Positions 23,113 to 35,444 of a stretch of DNA of 64,000 nt are shown here, piece by piece. The DNA comes from Saccopteryx bilineata (lineage: Eukaryota; Chordata; Mammalia; Chiroptera; Emballonuridae). The stretch lies in assembly GCF_036850765.1 (NCBI RefSeq), contig NC_089495.1, forward strand, positions 23,404,875 through 23,468,874, in the 5' to 3' direction. A model generated the notes under the pieces. It was not told where the DNA came from. It made no database searches and saw nothing but the letters and a program-made list of their open reading frames with translations. The stretch's first letter is position 1. Every line of letters starts with the position of its first letter. Both the position numbers and the translations under genes were made by a program.

Positions 23113-23908
23113 AAAGGTCACCAATGATTTTCCAATTTCCAAATCCAATGGCCTCTATGGTAGATTGTGTAATTATTCATAATTATTCACCTCTTCTTCT
23201 TGAAGGAAAACTGCATTTCCTAAATCTCTAGGCTCAGTGACCTCCTATGTTAGTTCTTCGTAGAAACAAATAGGCAGTGGATACCTGAGATAAAAAAATA
23301 CATGGTTAGAGTAGAAGTAACTACTGAACCCTCCCCTTTTTCTTATGCAGTCACGTCCAAAATTTGGAGCCTGTGTATTGTGAGAAACCCAGCAGGTCAG
23401 CGAAGCCCAGAAACTTGACCCACTAATTTTGAGGCTGGTGGGCAAGACAGGGGGTGGTTGTGTCAGTCAGGTCATGTTCAGGTTTTCAGACCCTATTTTC
23501 CTATTTTCTTGCTGCAATCATCGATCACATAACCTAGTTATTAATATATTAATTTTCTTTCTCTGACATTGGACGTATCTGAAGTCAGTGCCACCACCAA
23601 CTATTAATAGAAAGACATTCAGTAAAAGCTTGATGAAAGAAGTCAGCAACACTGTTATTAAGGAAAGCAGAGGGAAAATTTAACTTACCTGGTAAAACCT
23701 AATAGAAATAAGGTGCTAAAGACCTGTGATTTCTAGATCGTTCTTTCAACTCCATCTTTACATTTGCTAAATGTTTCTTTATTTGACTGGTCTTTAATTT
23801 ATAAAAATAAAATCTGTTTTCTCCCTCATAAGGTGTTAGGCCTTCTTAAGGCAGCTCAGTGTCAGCACCTGACCCTCCCATGTGAAACGTTCTTAAAAAA
23901 TAAACTGT
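23113..23908. other. Intergenic DNA, nothing recognised
   Basis: The open frames have no family support, and I see no repeat structure. Confidence 0.4.
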
Positions 23909-24293
23909 GGCCTGATCAGGTGGTGGTGCAGTGGATAGAGCGTCAGACTGGGACACGGAGGACCCAGGTTCAAAACCCTGAGGTCCACCACTTGAGCATG
24001 GGCTCACCAGCTTGAGTGTGGGGTCGCTGGCTTGAGCGTGGGATCACAGACATGACCCTATGGTCACTGGCTTGAGCCCAAAGGTCACTGGCTTGAAACC
24101 AAGGTCGCTGACTTGAGAAAGGGGTCACTCACTCGGTTGTAGCCCCCTGGTCATGGCACATATGAGAAAGGAATCAATGAACAACTAAGATGCCGCAACG
24201 AAGAATTGATGCTTCTCATCTCTCTCCCTTCCTGTCTGTCCCTTTCTGTCCCTCTTTCTGTCTCTCTCCATCACCTAAATAAATAAACAAACT
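23909..24293 (+). mobile_element. SINE-A, long variant
   Basis: GGCCTGATCAGGTGGTGGTG head. Extra modules (GGGATCACAGACATGACC and repeated GTCACTGGCTTGAG) lengthen it to about 385 bp. Confidence 0.9.
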
Positions 24294-24319
24294 GTAAGGC
24301 ATAAATTCATAACAAATTT

Positions 24320-24520
24320 GGCCTGACCTGTGGTGGCGCAGTGGATAAAGCGTTTCGACCTAGAAATGCTGAGGTTGCCGATTCGAAACCCTGGGCTTGC
24401 CTGGTCAAGGCACATATGGGAGTTGATACTTCCAGCTCCTCCCCCCTTCTCTCTGTCTCTCCTCTCTCTCTCTGTCTCTCCCTCTCCTCTCTAAAATGAA
24501 TAAATAAAAAAACTAAAAAA
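24320..24520 (+). mobile_element. SINE-C
   Basis: GCCTGACCTGTGGTGGCGCA head, CTTGCCTGGTCAAGGCACAT box. It lies just past the candidate GSR poly(A) site. AAATTCAT-type flank is present. Confidence 0.9.
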
Positions 24521-24540
24521 AAAAATTCATTAACAAATTT

Positions 24541-25330
24541 TATAAGAAAAGATTGTCATTTTATTTTCAAATTTTTGGAAATCATTTTCAGAAAAAAATA
24601 AAATGGCAAGAACACATATTTTACAAAAACTTAAATCTTTCATGAAACTGAATTCTTAGCAAAGGGAGGGACTTCTTCAGTGTTTGTCCCTCTCCTGTAA
24701 TCCATTCTCACCGTCCCTCAGTTAGATGACCAGCCTCCTCAAATCTATCCCACATTCAAAGTACTTCATCTCCTAAAAGCAACAAATAATTTTTAATCAT
24801 TTAAAACAAAAAAAAAGAAATTAAAATAAACCAGACAGGCCTCTTGTGCTATGTTTTTAGAGAAAGGACACATCCTTAATGCAGCTTTGTAACATGCAGA
24901 GCACAGAACTGGCTTCCAAAACAACAAAAAAAGATTCTGTGCACTTGCATTATTTAAATGGGAACAGCTGCTCTCTTCTTCGATAAAAAATGATGAACTA
25001 TAATCATCAAGTTCATTAACTTAACCGTAGTTCACATCGTTTTTCACTTGGGATGAGGCTGGAACCAAAACATAACCAATTAATCTAGAGCTATTAATAA
25101 AAAAACTTAAAAACATTAATTATTGTGAGAAGTGATCAAATGAAAATCAATCTTGGATAATAAATTTCCAATTACATAAGTAAATTCTATTATTTGCTGA
25201 AATTTTCAACTATCAGAAGATCCTGTTTACAACAAAAAATACATAAAGTGGAAACAGTTTAAGTAAATGTGATTATTTGGTTCATTTCAGGTCTTCTGGT
25301 CCGACTGCTAGCCACCGAGTCTCTGAGTTC
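24541..25330 (-). other. GSR: GSR 3' untranslated region (candidate)
   Basis: This SINE-free AT-rich stretch follows the stop codon. It ends near a minus-strand AATAAA at 24567-24562, and a SINE-C occupies the DNA beyond. The end point is inferred from the signal alone; a different poly(A) site could be used. Confidence 0.5.
24562..24567 (-). other. GSR poly(A) signal (candidate)
   Basis: TTTATT on plus reads AATAAA on minus, about 765 nt after the GSR stop, with AT-rich sequence around it. Confidence 0.45.
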
Positions 25331-25480
25331 TCAGCGGAGTGTGACCAACTCTTCCGAAGAGGTGGGGTGAATGGCAACCGTGTTGTCAAAGTCGGCTTTT
25401 GTGGCGCCCATTTTTACAGCAACAGCAAAGCCCTGCAGCATCTCATCACACCCAATTCCTTGCATGTGGATCCCAACCAC
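25331..25480 (-). CDS. GSR: Glutathione reductase, exon 13 and stop codon
   Basis: The 150-nt coding part of the last exon encodes [16 protein letters not shown] through [14 protein letters not shown], then TGA at 25333-25331. The His of AIHPTSSEE is the catalytic base contributed across the dimer interface (His467 in human mature numbering) and the nearby Glu (Glu472) is its partner. The acceptor is CTTCTCCAG. The 3'UTR continues to lower coordinates. Confidence 0.97.
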   Translation of the reverse strand: MVGIHMQGIGCDEMLQGFAVAVKMGATKADFDNTVAIHPTSSEELVTLR

Positions 25481-25539
25481 CTGGAGAAGAAAAGAGAAAG
25501 ATCCCTAGTATTTAAAAACTTCTAAGAAACTTCCATCTC

Positions 25540-25705
25540 GCCCTGGCCAGGGAGCTCAGTTGGTTAGCATTGTCCCAATACACTACGGTAGTGGGTTCCA
25601 TCCCCAGTCAGGGAGCATACAAGAAACAACGAACGAATGAATGAATAAGTGGAGCAACAAACTGGTACTTCTCTCCCTCGTTCTCTCAAATCAGTAAAAA
25701 CCTTA
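25540..25705 (+). mobile_element. SINE-D
   Basis: GCCCTGGCCAGGGAGCTCAG head, ATTGTCCCAATACACTACGG core, GGAGCAACAAACTGGTACT tail. In GSR intron 12. Confidence 0.85.
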
Positions 25706-26283
25706 CACCTCTAACGACACAGCCTGCAAGGCCCCCTGTGGTCCTGCCTCCACGTCCCTCCATGGCCAGCTCATACAGCCCTCCCTCAGGCTCTGGGCCT
25801 GGCCGGCTTTCTTCTGTCCTGAGCACTCTAGCTGGACAATCTTTCCCTCTTTTAAGGGCTAAAGCCCACTTATTCTTCAAACAGCCATGCAGTCCCTCCC
25901 TACCAAGTCAAACGGTCCATCATGTGGTCCCTCCCTACCACTATTTCTCCACCACGGTTCGATCACAACAGCAACGTTTTACTTATTTACTTTGGGACTG
26001 GACAGTTGCAGTCCACCTGTCCCCGCAGACTTTAATCTCCAGATTCATCTAAAGGGAGCCCTGTCTGCTTTTGCTCCCCACTCTATCCCCATAGCCAATG
26101 ACAATGGCCCTTCGGAGGCACTCAGTCCATACACACTGGTTGCCAGCACGAAGGAAGGACCTACAAGGGCATTTGTTTCAAATCACATTTCCCAGGGAGG
26201 TTTCTCACTGTACTTCAAAACTGAGTTAATGTTTACCGTCGGCAAATACTTTTAGGGTAACCAGTCCATTGAAAAATACTTAG
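25706..26283. other. Intronic DNA, no gene recognised
   Basis: GC-moderate sequence in GSR intron 12. Open frames on both strands lack family features, splice context or start context. Confidence 0.4.
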
Positions 26284-26725
26284 AGGCCCTGGCCAGTTGG
26301 CTCCATGGTAGAGCGTTGGCCCAGTGTGTGGATGTCCTGGGTTTGATTCCCAGTCAGTGCGCACGGGAGGAGTAACCATCTGCTTTTCCACCCCACGTCC
26401 TCCCCCTTCTCTCTCTCTCTTCTCCTATCCTGCAGCCATGACTCTATTGGTCCGACTGCATCGGCCCCAGGTGCTAAGGATGGCTCTGTAGACCCTCTGC
26501 CTCAGATGTTAAAAATAGCTCCGTAAAAAAAAATTAAAATTAAATTAAAATAAAATAAAATAAAATTTTTAAAAAATAATAAAATTAAATTTAAAAAATA
26601 GCTCCGTTGCAAGCATCGGCCCCAGACAGGGGTTACTGGGTGGATCCCAGTCTAGGCACATACGGGAGTCTGTCTCTCTATCTCCCCTCCTCTCACTTGG
26701 AAAAGAAGAAAAAAAATAAAAATTA
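26284..26725 (+). mobile_element. SINE-B, old, with internal AT expansion
   Basis: GGCCCTGGCCAGTTGGCTCC head. In the middle, AAAAATAGCTCCGT occurs twice, around a TAAAA-type run (about 26523-26600). The element resumes to ACTTGGAAAAGAAG. Confidence 0.8.
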
Positions 26726-28140
26726 AAACATTTAGAGAACATAAAATTTAGTCACAAAAATATCTTGTTTAGAAACAAATGAAGAATATACTTAACACTG
26801 CTGAATGTTATACTTAAAAATGGTTAATATAGTAAATTTTATGTTATCTGTTTCTTACAATTAAAAAAGGTATATCTCAATTTAAAACAAAAAAAAAACC
26901 CAAATCATGTATAATATACACAAGAAACAGCCAGATTTTTAAATATCGTGATCTAAATTGAATTTACCACACCCGTTTCTGGTGATCTCAGGAACTTTAT
27001 TATTACTCCTCTCCATTTCCCGTTTCTTTATTAGACTGTCAGGTAATGTTGATCAAATGAAAGAATGATAAGTGGTATGAAGAAATAGCTGATATGAAGA
27101 GATAAGCAGGGGCCCTGTTGATCCAACATCTGGAAAGCTTAGGCTACTGAGGTACATTCAGGGGCAAGAAAGAGTGACCTTCCTTCTTCTGCCAAACCAC
27201 TTCCTTTCTTCTCCTTGCTCTGACTCCCTGAGTCTGTCAATCCTCAGTGACACTGACTTCTTCTTATTCTTTCTTCTTCTTTTCCAAGTGAGACGATGGG
27301 AGATAGAGAGACTGGCCAGGGCCAATACTGACTTCTATAAGCCAGGACCACACCTGGTGGCTTTTGGAGTACAGCGCCACTAAATCAAATACAGACTATG
27401 CTCTTTTTGATAGGAGTTGGAAAAATACATCTGAATCTTCAGTTAAGCCACTGTCCCTCATGGAGCTCTATGTTCCCAAGGCTTGGTGCTAAGTTGCATT
27501 TCAATATTTAATACAACTTGTAGAAAAGCCCAATAGGCTGACCTAATGCTGAAACAAAACCTACTCAAAAATCCTGTTTCCAAAACCCTGTTCCAATTCA
27601 AACCAATATCACAAGAAGCTACCACGTCACACCCACTAGGATGGCTATAATAACAAAGATACTCAGTGTTCTCCAGGGTGTGCGGGAATTGGAACCCTCA
27701 AACATGGCAATGCAAACGTAACATGGCAGGCACTTGGGAAAACACTTTAGTAGCTCCTCAAAAAGTTAAACCAAAAATAAATCATTTTACTGACTAACCT
27801 TTCTCTTCCTCACTGATTGGTTATGTTAAATTTCTCTTGCATTAAATTCTTAGACATAATAATAATTCTGAGTTACCTTCTGGCCTATAGGTCAATGACA
27901 GCTTTCTGCAGTTTCGGACCCTTCCCCCTAATGTTTGTGGTGGAAGCTTCTTTCTAAATGAAATATGAAGAACCTCAATACACAAACAGATAGATAAAAG
28001 TGGGACCACAGCAGATGAATCAGAAAAGGCCTAACTACTTGGCCGCCTCCCTCTCCGTACTACCAAAATGACCCGATCCCTTAAAGTCACTTTTTTGTTT
28101 TAAGTCCCTGTTTAGGTTACTGGGTTTTTCCCATACCTAC
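26726..28140. other. GSR intron 12, old L1 pieces and unique DNA
   Basis: The end of an L1 3'UTR is likely near 26780-26875 (GCTGAATGTTATACTTAAAA). Another L1 piece lies near 27600-27770 (CACACCCACTAGGATGGC). No exon. Confidence 0.5.
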
Positions 28141-28274
28141 CTTCTCCTCTTTCTTAGCACAGACCATTTTCATCACACATTTTGTTTTCCTTTTAGTAAC
28201 TGCATGATACATTGGAGTAAAAGTGGTTGAATAGGTCTTCACATTTTCTTTTCCATATTTAGAAATGGCCTCAT
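28141..28274 (-). CDS. GSR: Glutathione reductase, exon 12
   Basis: The 134-nt exon encodes [19 protein letters not shown] through [11 protein letters not shown] to AKKEEK, within the dimerisation domain. It begins inside an Asp codon shared with exon 11 and ends in phase 0. The acceptor is ACATTACAG and the donor GTAGGT. Confidence 0.96.
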
Positions 28275-28624
28275 CTGTAATGTACACGGGAAAAAAAGCA
28301 TTTGTCAAATAACTAAACAATTCCACTGACCTATCAAAGAAAGAGCAAGAAATACAAAACTTCAATCAAATCACGAGGAAATGCCAGACTCACGATGAGC
28401 GAAAGTCTACAAACTAAACTATGTGAAAGAAAACAGGCTGAGGAATTTTGTCTTTCAATTAAAGGGGCCAAAAGGGTATAAGAACTGAAGGCAGTGAATT
28501 ATCCTGCACTGAATGCTAGACTAGAGGGGGAAATGTTAAAGATGATGTGATCTCAGGTAACTGGAGAAATTTGAATAAGGTCTAAAGTGTAGATAATATT
28601 GCATCAATTTAAATGTTCTTATTT

Positions 28625-28965
28625 GCCTGACCAGGCAGTGGCGCAGTGAATAGAGCATAGGACTGGGATGCGGAGGACCCAAGTTCGAGACCCCGAAATC
28701 GCCAGCTTGGGTGCGGGCTCATCTGGTTTGAGCAAGGCTCACCAGCTTGGACCCAAGGTCACTGGCTCAAGCAAGGGGTCACTCGGTCTGCTGTGGCCCC
28801 CTGGTCAAGGCACATATTAAAAATCAATCAATGAACAACTAAGAAGCTGCAGTGAAGAATTGATGTTTCTCATCTCTCTCCCTTCCTGTCTGTCTGCCCC
28901 TATCTGTCCCTCTCTCTGTCCCTGTCTCTGCCACCAAAAAAATAAATAAATAAATAAATAAATGT
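28625..28965 (+). mobile_element. SINE-A
   Basis: GCCTGACCAGGCAGTGGCGC head, ATAAATAAATAA tail. AATGTTCTTATTTG occurs on both sides. Confidence 0.92.
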
Positions 28966-29244
28966 TCTTATTTGAAAATTGTACAGTGCTTCTGTTCAGG
29001 GAACAGCGTGGTCACTGGAAATAGACACTGAAGTGTGTTTGTGTAGAAGGAAAATGATAAAGTGAAAATGTTAAGGGTATACAGGAATGCTGTGTAATAT
29101 TTTTATGACTTCTCTTTAAATTTGAAATTAGTTCAAATAAAAAAGCCAGAAAAAGTCAGAGACAAGGTGGTGTGGGAGAAAGAAATTATACTCTCAAAGG
29201 GGCAGCACAGTAGTTGGGAAGAAATGAACTGTGACAAGAGGCTA

Positions 29245-29499
<255 letters not shown>

Positions 29500-29529
29500 T
29501 CAGTGGTTAGCTTTGTGCTTATTCTGTAA

Positions 29530-29722
29530 ATATGTATTGATCTTAGACAGGGAGGAAAGCAGAAAGACAGAGAGAGAGAGAGAGAGCAAGAACACCGATT
29601 TGTTGTTCCACGTATTTATGTAATCATTGGCGGTTTCTGGTATGAGTCCTGACTGGGGATCGATCCCGCAACCTGGACATACCGGGTCAACGCTCCAACC
29701 AGCTGAGAACCCATCCCGGGCA
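29530..29722 (-). mobile_element. SINE-D
   Basis: On minus: GGGATGGGTTCTCAGCTGG head, GAGCGTTGACCCGGTATGTC core, GATCGATCCCCAGTCAGGAC box, then GA-rich tail. Confidence 0.82.
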
Positions 29723-30099
29723 GCTTGCTTCTCATTGTAACACAGCAGAATTGTTCTAACCATCTAGCCATCTGACTTAACATACTAGTCCTGACAAACT
29801 TTTACTCCAGTGCTCATTATACTACCTAGTTCAGTATAATGAAGACATATCAATGTCTTAGTTAACAATTCAAAATAAGCAACTAATTCTATAATGACCA
29901 AAAATGGAAAGAAAAAAAAAAAAGGCACATTTACAAGTTCCCAATCATCTGGCAGTTACCTCCTCAGTGAGGATATTAATTTCTGATATAATATTTATGA
30001 AGCAAACTCTTAGTTTTGAGCATCTTCAGTTCTACTGCATAACCATACTCAGTTCACACTAATATTTTTAATAATTATTTTAAAAATTATTTTAGTTTT

Positions 30100-30322
30100 T
30101 TAAGTTAACTTTTATTTTTTTAAATTATTTTTAAATGAGTGATTTTACAGCAAGAGGAGAGAGAGAAGGACAGAGAAAGAAGCATCAACTCACATTTGCT
30201 TCACCTTAATCGTTCATTGACTACTTCTCATATGTGCATTGACCAGGTAAGCCCAAGGCTTCAAACCAGTGACCTCAGCATTCCAGATCAACGCTTGATC
30301 TACTGTGCCACCACAGGCCAGT
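30100..30322 (-). mobile_element. SINE-C
   Basis: On minus: CTGGCCTGTGGTGGCACAGT head, CTGGAATGCTGAGGTCACTG core. Confidence 0.82.
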
Positions 30323-30336
30323 TAAAAATTATTTTA

Positions 30337-30495
30337 TTGCCTGACCTGTGATGGTGCAGTGGAAAAGTGTCAAACTGGAACTCTGAGGTCACCAGTTTGA
30401 AACCCCAGGCTTGCCTGGTCAAGGCACATTATGGGAGTTGATGCTTCCTGCTCCTCCCCCTTCTCTCTCTCTCTAAAATTAATTTTAAAAAATTG
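30337..30495 (+). mobile_element. SINE-C
   Basis: GCCTGACCTGTGATGGTGCA head, CTTGCCTGGTCAAGGCACAT box. It faces the previous SINE-C, so the pair forms an inverted repeat that could fold in the transcript. Confidence 0.85.
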
Positions 30496-30710
30496 ATTAC
30501 AAAACTTTTTTTATTTCTTGTTTTTTTAAAGTTTATTCTCCTTAGCCTATTTTTATTCCTAATAGTCTTTTAGAATGAATGCCTGAGTTCATTGAAAGCA
30601 TCAATTATTAATTTTACTGATTTCAAATTGACAGGGTTTTTCCTTTTTCCAAAATAAGGTATCAGTAGGATACGTAAGAAACTTCTTCACTTCACCATCA
30701 TTTTCTCTCT

Positions 30711-31044
30711 TTTTTTTTTTTTTACAGAGACAGAAAGAGAGTCAGAGAGAGGGATAGATAGGGACAGACAGACAGGAATGGAGAGAGATGAGAAGCATCA
30801 ATCATCAGTTTCTTATTGCAAACACCTTATTTGTTCATTGATTGCTTTCTCATATGTGCCTTGATCATGGGCCTTCAGCAGACCGAGTGACCCCTTGCTC
30901 AAGCCAGTGACCTTAGGTCCAAGCTGGTGAGCTTTGCTCAAACTAGATGAGTCCGTGCTCAAGCGGGCAACCTCAGGGTCTCAAACCCAGGTCCTCTGCA
31001 TCCCAGTCTGATGCTCTATCCACTGCACCACCACCTGGTCAGGC
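30711..31044 (-). mobile_element. SINE-A
   Basis: On minus: GCCTGACCAGGTGGTGGTGC head. Poly(T) and GAGAGAGTCAGAG-type end on plus. Confidence 0.9.
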
Positions 31045-31382
31045 ACTTTACCATAATTTTCAACTGTTAGATTATGTTCTAAAGTTTTTGAAGCTTTGTC
31101 TGTTATTTTGCTTTAATTAAGAGAATGTCCTAAAAATGCTAAAAGGCTTTGGGTGTCTAACTGGAGACGTTTCTATTCTGAGGTAAGACCCAGGCCCATT
31201 TTGGAATGGCCGGTGAGGCCCCAGAGGGGTATGGAGTGAAAGCAGATGGAGAGGTAGCGATAACAGAAGTGGGACAAAGAGTGTGCAAAGGTGCCAATGC
31301 ACTCAGGACACAGGTTGATGTAGGGGAGTCAGGGGAGTGTACAATCCCCTGATTAAATTGTCCTATAAGAATCCCACACCAG

Positions 31383-31733
31383 GCCCTGGCCAGTTGGCTC
31401 AACAGTAGAGCACTGACCTGATGTATGGAAGTCCCATGTTAGATTCCTAGTCAGGGCACACAAGGGGAGGTGACTTCCCCCCCCCTCTTCTCACGCTCTC
31501 TCTCTTCCGCTCCTGCAGCCATGGCTTGGCTCAATTGATTTGAGCGCATTGGCCCTGGGCACTGAGGATGGCTCCCTGGAGCCTCCACCTCAGGTGCTAA
31601 AAATAGCTCGTTTGGGAGTAGCCCCAGATGGTCAGAGTACTGGCCCCAGATGGGGGTTGCCGGGTAGATTCCAGTCGGGGTGCAAGGAGGAGTCTATCTC
31701 TGTACCTCCCCTATTTACAGTTAAAAAAAAAAA
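31383..31733 (+). mobile_element. SINE-B, old copy
   Basis: GGCCCTGGCCAGTTGGCTCA head. The body has the GGCACTGAGGATGGCTCCC variant. Confidence 0.85.
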
Positions 31734-31802
31734 ATCCCAGACTAAATTACTTTTCCCCAAAGCTACTTCCTTCCACTGTCAACCACATACAATTCAGATT
31801 TT

Positions 31803-32210
31803 CTTTTTTTTCTTTTTTTTTTTTTGTATTTTTCCGAAGCTGGAAATGGGGAGAGACAGTCAGACAGACTCCCGCATGCGCCCGACCGGGATCCACCCGG
31901 CACACCCACCAGGGGGCGACGCTCTGCCCACCAGGGGGCGATGCTCTGCCCCTCCGGGGCATCGCTCTGTTGCGACCAGAGCCACTCTAGCACCTGGGGC
32001 AGAGGCCAAGGAGCCATCCCCAGCGCCCGGGCCATCTTTGCTCCAGTGGAGCCTCGGCTGCGGGAGGGGAAGAGAGAGACAGAGAGGAAGGAGAGGGGGA
32101 GGGGTGGAGAAGCAGATGGGCGCTTCTCCTGTGTGCCCTGGCCGGGAATCGAACCCGGGACTTCTGCATGTCAGGCTGACGCTCTACCACTGAGCCAACT
32201 GGCCAGGGCC
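31803..32210 (-). mobile_element. SINE-B, full length
   Basis: On minus: GGCCCTGGCCAGTTGGCTCA head. CAGATTTTC flanks both ends. The CACCAGGGGGCGA box is present twice, as in the longer SINE-B form. Confidence 0.92.
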
Positions 32211-32371
32211 TCAGATTTTCACTTACAGCATTTTTCAGAGGTTGATCATAAAAATTTCAGTTAAAAAAAAAATTTCAGTAAAAATGAATATTATTTCGAA
32301 AATGTTAGACACCCAACCAACAGCTATGTCAATACATTATCATCATTTTGATGACATCAACACACTCATTC

Positions 32372-32772
32372 ACCTGACCAGGCGGTGGCGCAGTGGATAG
32401 TGCGTCGGACTGGGATGCAGAGGACCCAGGTTCGAGACCCCGAGGTTGCCAGCTTGAGTGCAGGCTCATCTAGGTTGAGCGTGGGATCACCAACTTGAGT
32501 GCAGGGTCACTGGCTTGAGCATGGCATCATGGACATGACCCTATGGTCACTGGCTTGAGCCCAAAGGTCCCTGGCTTGAGGCCTAAGGTTGCTGGCTTGA
32601 GCAAGTGGTCACTCACTCTGCTGTAGCCCCCCCAGTCAAGGCACATATGAGAAAGCAATCAATGAACAACTAAGGAGCCACAATGAAGAATTGATGCTTC
32701 TCATCTCTCTCCCTTCCTGTGTGTCTGTCCCTATCTGTCCCTCTCTCTGTCACACACACACACACACACAAA
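32372..32772 (+). mobile_element. SINE-A, long variant
   Basis: CACCTGACCAGGCGGTGGCG head, extra GGCATCATGGACATGACC module, (CA)n tail. Confidence 0.9.
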
Positions 32773-32878
32773 ATGACACTCATCCATTTAACTTTGCTTA
32801 CGTTGATTTGACTGTGAACTGCTAACCAGTTTTATATAACACACAGCCTCCCTTACCCACGAAAAGAAGAAGCATTAC

Positions 32879-32990
32879 CTGGAGTAAGAAGAGCTCTTCC
32901 ACACACATCCCCAACTGCATAGATGCCTTTTACAGTAGTATTCTGGAATTCATCAACGATGATGTGACCCTTGTCATCAGTCTGAATCCC
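32879..32990 (-). CDS. GSR: Glutathione reductase, exon 10 (second FAD motif)
   Basis: The 112-nt exon encodes [16 protein letters not shown] through [10 protein letters not shown] to LLTP plus one base. GIYAVGDV is the second FAD motif, whose aspartate binds the flavin ribityl chain. The acceptor is ATTTCAG and the donor GTAATG. Confidence 0.96.
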
Positions 32991-33619
32991 CTGAAATTGT
33001 GAAGGAGCATCATGTAAATACTTGGCCTACCTACAAAAAATGGCAGATCAAATCCCGGGATCTACCTCATTTCAACACCTCTTTAGCCTGAATCTCTAAG
33101 AACCACAAGAAGAAAAACATCGCAGCAAAGTGGCGAGTTTCATATCTTTTGCTTGATTTAAAAGGGGAAATATTTTATCCCATTTTGAGGTATTTTAATA
33201 GGATTTGACTTTGCAATATACAACTCAGCTGGCCAGGTAAAGTGAAGAGGAGTCACTCAACCAGCAGACGTGCTACTTGCTATTCCCGATGGAGCCCACT
33301 TGCGACAGTGCTTCTCAGCCTTCTCCACTGAAACACTCCTCTCGAGTATCCTCACTCACACCTTAGAGGCGCGCAGCCTGCAGCAGTCAACAGAAGCAGA
33401 TCCGTTTGAAGCTAACCATTTTAGCTTTAAAATCCAAGCAAATGGTGCATTCCACTCTCAGACATACTGCTGTTGCCTTTAACCAAAATTTTCCCCTCGT
33501 ATATTAAGTTGCACTTTTGCTCCAAGATGTGGCATGCTTATCTTGTGGCTTTCTAGCTCCTAGGCGTATACAGGTGTATACACTCCCGTGTGAGAAGCTG
33601 AGAGACAGCAGAAGTAGGA

Positions 33620-33765
33620 AGTGGGCAGCGGAGTGGTTAAGAGTGTATCACCTCTGCAGCCGGACAGAGCTAGGTTCAACTCCAGCTCTGCCATTTCCTC
33701 GCTATGAGACCGCGGATAACTACCTATTTACCAACAAATAGTTGAACTTCTAGGACAAGTGAGGC
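33620..33765 (+). mobile_element. MIR element
   Basis: GGAGTGGTTAAGAGTG, then CTAGGTTCAACTCCAGCTCT and GCCATTTCC, fit the MIR consensus. An ancient mammalian SINE. Confidence 0.8.
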
Positions 33766-34398
33766 ATTAGCCTAGTCACTGTGAATACAGTGGTAAATAA
33801 TACAGATATCCTCCTGACCCCATAGAGTTTACAGCCATGAATTATTTATTAGCTCTGTGCCCTTGGTCTCTTCATTGTTACAACTCAAAGAGTTGTTGAC
33901 AAGATTAAATTAGGTTAGTAACATGTTGACAAGACCTACACAAAGGAATCATTCCATCTGCTTTACAAAAATGTATCTTACCATTAAATGCCTATGTATG
34001 TATAAAGGCAAGTATCTCTTAACGTGTAAAAAGCTGAATGTCTAGATTTGTAAATATGAAATAGTTTCACTAAATTTCACTGAGCAATATTAAAAACAAG
34101 TTAAACATCTCCCTGGAGATAGACAGATAGATAGATATAAATGCTGAAAGTATCTTTCATATAGAAATATAAAAGGAACCTACATTATAACAAATATTAA
34201 TAATATTAGAACATAAAAATATACTTCTCCAGAGGATCCATCAAATGTATAAACCTCAATCATATATCTATTATTACTAGCAGAATAGTATAGCATTTCA
34301 AAAAAATCATGACCATCACCATCAATACTTACATCAATACTTACACCACAATAAATACAACATTTATTTATACTTTTAGTGATAATGGGGGGGAACAG
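33766..34398. other. GSR intron 9, nothing further recognised
   Basis: AT-rich sequence with a short GATA-type run near 34120-34136. No exon or clear repeat family. Confidence 0.4.
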
Positions 34399-34758
34399 AA
34401 AGGGATGACAGACAGGAAGGGGAAGAGATGAGACTGATCAATTCTTCATTGCGGCACTTTAGTTTTTCACTGATTACTTTCTCATATGTTCCTTGACCGA
34501 GAGACTACAGCAAAGCAAGTGACCCCTTGCCCAAGCCAGTGACCTTGGGCTTTAAGCCAGCAACCTTTGGACTCAAGCCAGCGACCATGGGGTCATATCT
34601 ATAATCCCATGCTCAAGCCAGCAACCCCGTGCTCAAGCTGCTGAGCCTGTACTCAAACCGGATGAGCCCACACTCAAGCCAGTGACCTCGGGGTTTTGAA
34701 CCTGGGTCCTCAGTGTCCCAGGCCGATGCTCTGTCCACTGTGCCACTGTCTGGTCAGG
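34398..34758 (-). mobile_element. SINE-A, long variant
   Basis: On minus: CCTGACCAGACAGTGGCACA head. It contains the ATGACCCCATGGTCGCTGG module. Confidence 0.85.
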
Positions 34759-34964
34759 TATGTTAACACTTATTGATTTTATAAGCCAAGATCTCAGCTA
34801 ATTACTTTGCATGCACTTTCCCATTTACTCTTCTCTATAACTCATGCAACAGGTAAATAAGAGAACTAAGGTTCAAAATTAGGTCAAACTCTGGGACCCA
34901 CATCCCATGCTACTCTACTAGACTTTCCTTCAAATTATAAAAGCACAAATAAGAATGCTAATGT

Positions 34965-35268
34965 GGCCCTGACCAGTTGGCTCAGTGGATGAAGCATCGG
35001 CTGGGCGTGCAGAAGTCCCTAGTTAACTCCCTGGCCAGAGCACACTTGAGAAGCAACCATCTGTTTCTTTTCCTCTCCCTCTCCCCGGTCTCTTTCTTTA
35101 CTTTCATAGCCAGTGACTCAACTGGGTCGAGCATCAGCCCGGGCACTGAGAATGGCTCGGATGATTTGGGCATTGGCCCCAGATGGGGGTTGCTGGGTGG
35201 ATCCCGGTGGGGGCATCCGGTGGGAGAAGTCTGTCTTTCTATCTCCCCTCCTCTCACTTAAAAGAAAG
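34965..35268 (+). mobile_element. SINE-B, old copy
   Basis: GGCCCTGACCAGTTGGCTCA head. The body is shorter and diverged; ends ATCTCCCCTCCTCTCACTT. Confidence 0.8.
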
Positions 35269-35444
35269 CTAATTGTAACACTGGTAGATCAGCATCATAT
35301 CTGTTCCCACCCCCCAGTGCCACAAGGTCCAGACAATTTACACACCCAGCTATTGAGATTAGAGGTACAGACAATAAGAAATAATTACAGGGCTTTAAAG
35401 AGACAAGTATCAGAGTAAAAAGGTAATCTTAAGAAAGAGGCTAG

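Noticed and set aside
28117..28140. Extension of GSR exon 12 past EEK (VGMGKTQ)
   Set aside because: These codons follow a GTAGGT donor. The next exon continues with VVGIHMQG as in the family.
31540..32193. Long open frame (about 217 codons) as a protein gene
   Set aside because: It runs through two SINE-B copies. The same peptide phrases (for example ALEWLW and GSRSGACGSLSDC) recur at many SINE-B sites on both strands.
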